DNA of 7,266 bases from an uncultured Alistipes sp. (lineage in GTDB: Bacteria; Bacteroidota; Bacteroidia; Bacteroidales; Rikenellaceae). The notes beneath the pieces are model-generated. The model searched no databases, was not told the DNA's origin, and saw nothing but the letters and a program-made list of their open reading frames with translations. Of this stretch, positions 1 through 4,358 are shown one piece after another (position 1 is the first letter of the stretch; the number at the start of each line of letters is the position of its first letter). The DNA lies in the NCBI GenBank assembly GCA_904502005.1, contig CAJGDC010000068.1, positions 1 through 7,266 on the forward strand, in the 5' to 3' direction. The translations under genes and the position numbers were made by a program.

Positions 1-441
1 TATATCTATTGTCGCAACTTTGCTTACAACGATAATTATCTGCAACTTGCAAAGGATGCAACTGCGCCAAATATGAATTTCTTGTTTGCCCGAAACGCCT
101 CATTGGTAGGGCGAATCTATATGACCTTCTCGGGCAAGGAATTTAAACCCTGCATCAACACCGCAACAGCCTTCTACAACAAGTACGACACCTGCTCCAA
201 CTGCGAGGATTTTATAAAGAATCCTGCGAGGTGGAAGTTTCAGAAGGTAGATACGCCACAAGTGGGCGATATGGTTATACAACATCACTCCAAGACAGAT
301 AGGGCATACCACGCGGCAATAATTGTGGATATCAGGGATGGAAAGTACTACATAAACCACGCCGTCAAGAGCCGCTACATAAAGAACGCTGAACTCAAAA
401 CCACCTCAAGATTAGCCTTTTACAGATTTCAGCCCTGTTAG
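1..441 (+). CDS. CHAP or NlpC/P60-like cysteine hydrolase, 5'-truncated
   Basis: The frame is open from base 1 to the TAG at 439-441, giving 146 visible residues, so the gene very probably begins left of the window. An ATG at 73 exists, but it has no convincing ribosome binding site and the codons before it look equally coding. The visible part has the order expected of a papain-like CHAP or NlpC/P60 fold, numbering from base 1: a Cys at the start of a predicted helix (C51 in KPCINTATAFYNKY), then a Trp and a PQVGDMVIQ strand, a His in YHAAIIVDI (H104) and an Asn in YYINHAV (N119). Such enzymes cleave peptidoglycan stem peptides or amide bonds. The Cys-His-Asn assignment is read by eye, and additional cysteines (C4, C65, C68, C146) are present. 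Alternatives are a transglutaminase-like enzyme or the toxin-like C-terminus of a larger secreted protein. It runs in the same direction as the fimbrillin operon but is separated from it by structured DNA, so a functional link is not shown. The coding call is strong; the function is moderate. Confidence 0.6.
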   Translation, partial: YIYCRNFAYNDNYLQLAKDATAPNMNFLFARNASLVGRIYMTFSGKEFKPCINTATAFYNKYDTCSNCEDFIKNPARWKFQKVDTPQVGDMVIQHHSKTDRAYHAAIIVDIRDGKYYINHAVKSRYIKNAELKTTSRLAFYRFQPC

Positions 442-455
442 CTGACGAAAAATGT

Positions 456-477
456 CTTATTTTAATGGGAAAATAAG
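456..477. repeat. AT-rich perfect inverted repeat (8-bp arms)
   Basis: CTTATTTT (456-463) and AAAATAAG (470-477) are exact inverted copies around a 6-base spacer. There is no T tract after it on the plus strand, so it is a poor intrinsic terminator for the hydrolase gene. It lies just upstream of the TAACTTTG element at 489, roughly where a -33 box would be, so it could be an operator for a repressor or activator. In DNA this AT-rich, chance is also possible. Confidence 0.35.
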
Positions 478-488
478 CGAATAATTAC

Positions 489-496
489 TAACTTTG
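489..496 (+). promoter_or_regulatory. Candidate Bacteroidetes promoter (-7 element TAACTTTG)
   Basis: TAACTTTG matches the Bacteroidetes primary sigma factor -7 consensus TAnnTTTG at every fixed position. A start of transcription about 7 bases downstream (near 503) would leave a leader of about 20 bases before the ATG at 523. No clear TTTG -33 box is seen at the usual spacing; the palindrome at 456-477 occupies that area. The short leader ORF and hairpin that follow support a real transcript. Confidence 0.45.
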
Positions 497-522
497 TAAT
501 GTTTGTATATGTAAAGGTATAT

Positions 523-621
523 ATGAAGTTAATGATTAATTGTAAAGTATTAATTATCAGTGTGTTAGCAATCGGGGGGGGGTATTTTGTAGAGTACTCT
601 TTAGCTAATTATATGCAATAA
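523..621 (+). CDS. 32-residue hydrophobic small protein or leader peptide
   Basis: ATG at 523 to TAA at 619-621. An AAAGG (513-517) sits five bases before the ATG, a better ribosome binding site than those of the neighbouring genes, and a TAnnTTTG promoter element lies about 30 bases upstream. The peptide has a short basic start, a hydrophobic segment (about residues 8-21, KVLIISVLAIGGGYFV) that could span or enter the membrane, and an SLANYMQ end. It weakly recalls the start of NVEALA-type Bacteroidales leader peptides (hydrophobic stretch, GGY, then LAN), but it lacks their NVEALA motif and is shorter. Three glycine codons are formed by nine consecutive Gs, so one slipped base truncates it. 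The stop codon touches a terminator-like hairpin. It may be a small membrane peptide, a regulatory leader ORF or a decayed gene. Translation is plausible but not shown. Confidence 0.45.
   Translation: MKLMINCKVLIISVLAIGGGYFVEYSLANYMQ
574..582 (+). repeat. Homopolymeric G9 tract inside the small ORF
   Basis: Nine consecutive Gs lie in otherwise AT-rich DNA and encode Gly-Gly-Gly in the 523-621 ORF. Tracts of this length are typical slipped-strand mispairing sites. With eight Gs the frame would stop at the TAG at 590-592; with ten it would stop at the TAA at 606-608. Homopolymers are also a common place for assembly errors, so the exact count should be treated with caution. Confidence 0.85.
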
Positions 622-656
622 GGAGGCTTTCGGCTATTTGGTCGGAGCTTCCTTTT
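622..656 (+). terminator. Terminator-like hairpin directly after the small ORF (possible attenuator)
   Basis: GGAGGCTTT (622-630) can pair with GGAGCTTCC (644-652) over nine base pairs, three of them G-U, with a 13-base loop. It is followed by TTTT (653-656) and a further T-rich stretch to 663. The 5' arm begins at the base immediately after the TAA of the 32-codon ORF. It could simply end the short transcript. Alternatively it could act as an attenuator in front of the 694-6284 genes, because a ribosome paused at that stop would cover the 5' arm. Confidence 0.5.
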
Positions 657-693
657 GTATTTTGTAGTGAATTAATAATAAAATATGTAGTTT

Positions 694-858
694 ATGAAAT
701 ATCATCAATTAAGTAAGAGAAGATATCAACCACCAATGTTAGCTTGTTGTAACATCAATATTGAGTGTGGTTTCGCTAATTCAATACTAACTCCAGGACA
801 AGGAGGCTTTGATGTGGATAATTGGGATAACGGAGAGTCTGTAAACGGAACGATATAA
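694..858 (+). CDS. 54-residue small protein preceding the fimbrillin operon
   Basis: ATG at 694 to TAA at 856-858, ending 17 bases before the next gene, so probably co-transcribed with it. The leader is AT-rich without a Shine-Dalgarno sequence, as is normal in Bacteroidetes. Layout: a basic start with YQPP (residues 11-14), three cysteines (C18, C19, C25), a GFANSI motif (26-31), a glycine-rich turn (GQGGF, 35-39), and an acidic Asn-rich tail with a single Trp (DVDNWDNG, 40-47) ending in GTI. From memory, short Bacteroidales proteins with this layout (Tyr-x-x-Pro near the start, a central GFA-type motif and a Trp in an acidic tail) are often encoded beside fimbrillin-family genes; their role is unknown to me. 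There is no signal peptide or membrane segment. A secreted or modified peptide, or a small regulator, are guesses only. A partial promoter match (TATTTTG at 658-664, TTTG at 637-640) lies upstream. The ORF reads cleanly and its placement is convincing. Confidence 0.6.
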   Translation: MKYHQLSKRRYQPPMLACCNINIECGFANSILTPGQGGFDVDNWDNGESVNGTI

Positions 859-875
859 ACAAAACTAATATTATT

Positions 876-3800
876 ATGAAAAAGCTACTAAACATCTTTG
901 TGATGGTGTTACTGCCCTTATTTGTGGGCTGTAGCACTGACAATGTGGATTGGGATACAGTTCCCACGCCAGAGGTAAACCACAAAGTGCAGATTGCGGG
1001 CAACATTGACCAGCACGACGCTACCCGTGTTGATGACAGTGGTTTCTGCGCGGGCGATGCTGTGGGCATCTACCTTGTAAATTACGACGGCGAACAGCCG
1101 GGTACTCTGCTTGTTGAGCAGAATCAGGCAGACAATGTGAAGTTTACCCTTGGAGAGGATGGTACTTGGACATCGGAGTACGACATCTTCTATAAGGATA
1201 ACGACACGAAGGTAGACTTCTATGGTTACTACCCTTACTCTACGCCTACGGCTATTGAGGATTATCCTTTTGAGGTTGCAAAGGATCAGACCACCCCTGC
1301 CGAGCACGGTCAGATGGCGGCCTACGAGGCTTCAGACTTCTTGTGGGCTAAAAGGGAGAAAATTACCCCTACAGAGTCAAAGATTAACCTTCTTTTCCAG
1401 CATAAGATGGCAGCTGCTCGCGTGCGCTTTGTGCAGGGAGAGGGCTGGGAAAGCGAGGCTGAGTTTGCCGCTGTGAAGAAGGAGGTACTCATCACAAGCA
1501 CTATCCGCAAGGCTACTATTAACCTATCTACGGGCGTTGTTACCCCTACGGGCGATATGCCGCTTGATGGTATTATGCCAGTTAAGGATGGCGACGACTA
1601 TCGCGCTATTGTTGTTCCGCAGACAGTTGAGGCGGGCGAGAATGTGCTTGTTGTGACTATTGACGGACTTCCTCGCCAGTATGTAAGAAGCGAGAATACG
1701 GAGTATCTGCCAGGCAAGATTACCACCTTTGACCTCAGCGTTAAGAAGAGCGCAGCTGCGGGCGAGTACGAGGTGGAGATTGTCGGCGTGAGCATTACGG
1801 CTTGGGAGGCAGATAATGTCGCTCATCAGGACGACGCAAGGGAGTATGTCGTTGTCCACAACCCCGGGGCTGGCCGCTTGGAGCGAACTATGGTTGACCG
1901 CCTTGAGATGGATGTTACGGCAGTTAAAAACCTCAAGATTACAGGCTATCTTGGCTATGAGGATTACCTCTTTATGCGTGACAAGATGACATCGCTTATG
2001 CGCCTTAACCTTCGTGAGGTAGAGAGTAAGATTGGGGGCGTTTATAAAATCCCATTTGGTGCATTTGAGTATAAGAAGACTCTGATTAAGTGTGTACTGC
2101 CAGAGAAGTTGGAGCATATAGAGGATAATGCATTTTACAACACCTCACTCACTGGTACAGTTCAGTTGCCAGAGGGATTAAAATATGTTGAAGGTTTCAG
2201 CGGTACAAAAATTACCAATATACAGTTCCCTTCTACTCTGGAGGAGATTAGAGATTATGCATTTGAAGATTGTAACTCATTAATGTGTGAGCTTGTACTT
2301 CCACAATCATTAAAGAGAATTGGAGAATGCGCATTTTTTAGTTCTGCTATTAGAGGAAATCTTGTGTTACCAGAGGGATTGGAATATATCGGCTATGCTG
2401 CATTTAAAGATTGCTATGATTTAACTGGTTCGTTAACAATTCCGAGTAGTATACATACCATATCACCTCAGGCGTTTGCTAGTTGCGGTTTTACGGGCAA
2501 CCTTACCCTCCCTATGGGTTTGACAGACATTGGCTATAGTGCATTTAGCAGTGCGCAGTTTAAGGGAGAACTTAATATTCCTTCAACTGTTACTTCTATT
2601 GGTCACGATGCATTCTATAGAACAAATTTCAGTGGAAATCTTATCCTCCCTAAAGAACTTATCGTGCTTGAAAGAGAGGCATTCTCTCATTGTCAGCGAT
2701 TGAGCGGCATTGTTGAGATTCCTGAGAATATTGTTGTTATTCCTTCGAAGTTGTTCTATGATTGTAAGAATTTAGAGGGAGTCGTGTTCCATAAAAATGT
2801 TGAGGTTATTGAGTCGGAAGCATTTGCAGAGTGTTACTATATGTCATCTATTGTAAGCAAGGCGAAGAATCCACCAATCATTGACTCTGATGCGTTCGAA
2901 GGAGTTGCAAAAGATAACTTTACCCTTGAAGTGCCAGAGGAGTCAATTAGAAAGTATCAGTTTGCAACGGGTTGGGATGAGTTTAAGCGTATCTCTGCCT
3001 ACCGCGATTTTAGCATCTCGCGCAACCTTATGCGCGTGTTGAATGACAGCCACTCAAAAACACTTGTTTTGCGTGCCCCTGCGGGTGAGGCGTGGAGCGT
3101 AGAGTCTGCTCCAGAGTGGGTGACTGTCACCCCATCTTCGGGCATCGGCAAGACAGATGTCACAATTACCATAAACGAGATGGCAGCGGGCGAAACAGGT
3201 ACCTTTAAAGCAGAAACCGTTCAACCGAACGGTGTTATATCCGAGGCCACCTACGCAGGTCGTGGTGGCGAGGTTGTATTCCTACTTGATGATAAGGATT
3301 GTCGCGTACGCACTACTGTAGAGCAGTATGACTATCGGTATGGCGATGGCGACCTAATCACGCTCCAGACAAAGGGTGTAGGCAATGGCGTGAATATCGT
3401 GATTATGGGTGACTGCTTTGATGCAAAGGATATTGCAGATGGTAAGTATCTGAAGGCTATGCAGGATGCATACACCTACTTCTTTGATATAGAGCCATAC
3501 TTGACCTACAAGGACTACTTCAATGTCTATGCCGTAGTGGGTATGTCTGCCGATAGCGGTATTGGAACGGTTAATACTATCCGAGAGGCGCGCTTTGGCT
3601 CGCAGTATAGCCTCAATACAGAAATAGAACCAAACTTCAATACAGTATTTGCAGGTGCGTGTGTTGCCCCTATCAATGATAATGTGGCTACAACGCTTAT
3701 TATTCTTATTGAGAATAGCAATGAGTATGGTAGCGCAATTGGTTTGTGGGGCGATGGCTCGGCAGTGGCACTTGTACCTATGAGTACAGATCCTGCACCA

Positions 3801-4355
3801 TACGACTTCCGTGGTCTTATACACCACGAGGCGGGCGGTCACGGCTTTGGCAAGCTCGCGGATGAGTGTATATATCACAATGCTTTTATTCAAGATTGTA
3901 CTTGCCCTTGTTGCAATCACTCGAAGGAAATCAACGAGATGAAGTATTGCGGCTTTTACTCCAATATCTCGCTCACGGGAGATATTCACAGAGTGCCGTG
4001 GGCTCATATGATTTATGACCCTCAATACTCAAATGTTGTCGATATCTACGAAGGAGCATATATGCACACTCGTGGAGTATACCGCTCAGAGGCTACAAGC
4101 TGTATGAACAACAATATTGCATATTACAACGCAATCTCGCGTGAGGCGATTATTAAGCGTATTATGAAGTATGCGGGCAAGGAGTACTCTTACGAGGCAT
4201 TCAAGGCAAAAGACCACGAGTCGCTACCACAAACAGCCACTACATTTGGCACCCGCGTGTGGGAAGATGCAGTTGTTAAGGCATCTGTACAGCGCGACCA
4301 TCGTGAGCCTAAGTTTATGGGTGAGAAGCCAAAGTTTAACAAGGATAAGTTTTAA
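876..4355 (+). CDS. Fimbrillin-like / BspA LRR / BACON-like / M64 metallopeptidase lipoprotein
   Basis: A 1159-residue surface-type lipoprotein. The start MKKLLNIF leads into a hydrophobic signal ending in LFVGC, with lipidation expected at C19; STDNVDWD follows, an acidic stretch of the kind associated with export to the Bacteroidetes cell surface. Domains in order: fimbrillin (Mfa-like) about 37-313, with ATRVDD, FCAGDAVGIYL, FYGYYPY and YEASDFLWAK and ending at ITAWE (W310); a cap at about 320-391; about 13 BspA-type leucine-rich repeats at 392-706; a BACON-like module at about 710-795 with WSVESAPEWVTVTPSSG; and an M64-type (IgA peptidase family) zinc peptidase from about 826 to 1130. The peptidase shows HHEAGGHGFGKLADE (H984, E985, H989, E997), a Cys-rich insert (C1008, C1010, C1012, C1013, C1025) and a conserved-looking SCMNNN (C1076) with SREAI after it. 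The active site reads HExxxH, not HExxH. The likely role is a surface protease carried on an adhesive or pilus-anchored scaffold; the substrate is unknown. The next gene begins three bases after the stop. LRR codons are more AT-rich than the flanks. Confidence 0.85.
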   Translation: MKKLLNIFVMVLLPLFVGCSTDNVDWDTVPTPEVNHKVQIAGNIDQHDATRVDDSGFCAGDAVGIYLVNYDGEQPGTLLVEQNQADNVKFTLGEDGTWTSEYDIFYKDNDTKVDFYGYYPYSTPTAIEDYPFEVAKDQTTPAEHGQMAAYEASDFLWAKREKITPTESKINLLFQHKMAAARVRFVQGEGWESEAEFAAVKKEVLITSTIRKATINLSTGVVTPTGDMPLDGIMPVKDGDDYRAIVVPQTVEAGENVLVVTIDGLPRQYVRSENTEYLPGKITTFDLSVKKSAAAGEYEVEIVGVSITAWEADNVAHQDDAREYVVVHNPGAGRLERTMVDRLEMDVTAVKNLKITGYLGYEDYLFMRDKMTSLMRLNLREVESKIGGVYKIPFGAFEYKKTLIKCVLPEKLEHIEDNAFYNTSLTGTVQLPEGLKYVEGFSGTKITNIQFPSTLEEIRDYAFEDCNSLMCELVLPQSLKRIGECAFFSSAIRGNLVLPEGLEYIGYAAFKDCYDLTGSLTIPSSIHTISPQAFASCGFTGNLTLPMGLTDIGYSAFSSAQFKGELNIPSTVTSIGHDAFYRTNFSGNLILPKELIVLEREAFSHCQRLSGIVEIPENIVVIPSKLFYDCKNLEGVVFHKNVEVIESEAFAECYYMSSIVSKAKNPPIIDSDAFEGVAKDNFTLEVPEESIRKYQFATGWDEFKRISAYRDFSISRNLMRVLNDSHSKTLVLRAPAGEAWSVESAPEWVTVTPSSGIGKTDVTITINEMAAGETGTFKAETVQPNGVISEATYAGRGGEVVFLLDDKDCRVRTTVEQYDYRYGDGDLITLQTKGVGNGVNIVIMGDCFDAKDIADGKYLKAMQDAYTYFFDIEPYLTYKDYFNVYAVVGMSADSGIGTVNTIREARFGSQYSLNTEIEPNFNTVFAGACVAPINDNVATTLIILIENSNEYGSAIGLWGDGSAVALVPMSTDPAPYDFRGLIHHEAGGHGFGKLADECIYHNAFIQDCTCPCCNHSKEINEMKYCGFYSNISLTGDIHRVPWAHMIYDPQYSNVVDIYEGAYMHTRGVYRSEATSCMNNNIAYYNAISREAIIKRIMKYAGKEYSYEAFKAKDHESLPQTATTFGTRVWEDAVVKASVQRDHREPKFMGEKPKFNKDKF
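2049..2993 (+). other. BspA-type leucine-rich repeat block within the M64 lipoprotein
   Basis: About 13 protein repeats of 20-24 residues occupy residues 392-706. The consensus is roughly I-G-x-x-A-F-x-x-C/S-x-x-L/F-x-G-x-L-x-L-P-x-x-L-x-x; examples are IGECAFFSSAIRGNLVLPEG and IGYSAFSSAQFKGELNIPST. The final unit ends in the DAFEG...LEVPEES...YQFATGWDEF pattern that typically closes these arrays. The repeats are conserved as protein but diverged as DNA, so this is not a recent tandem duplication. Such repeats usually bind host or microbial proteins. Sampled rows here are 33% GC (2281-2340) and 42% (2341-2400), against 53-58% in sampled rows of the fimbrillin part (1621-1680, 1741-1800). Confidence 0.85.
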
Positions 4356-4358
4356 GCT

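Noticed and set aside
509..514. ATGTAA start-stop element just upstream of the small ORF
   Set aside because: Such a hexamer is expected by chance in AT-rich DNA and there is no ribosome binding site for it. It remains a minor possibility as a leader element.
591..600. Perfect 10-base palindrome AGAGTACTCT
   Set aside because: Short enough to occur by chance in a few hundred bases, and it lies within the small ORF without flanking symmetry.
583..667. Repeated GTATTTTGTAG word (582-592 and 657-667) as paired promoters
   Set aside because: It matches the -7 consensus only imperfectly (one base short between TA and TTTG), and the repeat is low-complexity. The second copy could be a weak promoter but cannot be called.
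918..1307. Antisense open frame opposite the fimbrillin domain
   Set aside because: It lies wholly opposite a strongly supported coding frame, its translation has no recognisable domain or start signal, and it is explained by the codon bias of the sense gene.
1524..2117. Long antisense open frame (197 codons)
   Set aside because: Opposite the fimbrillin/LRR coding region; the low-complexity translation has no family features. Shadow of the sense gene.
3354..4025. Long antisense open frame (223 codons) opposite the peptidase
   Set aside because: The sense strand encodes a clear M64-type domain with its metal motif; the antisense product is not recognisable.
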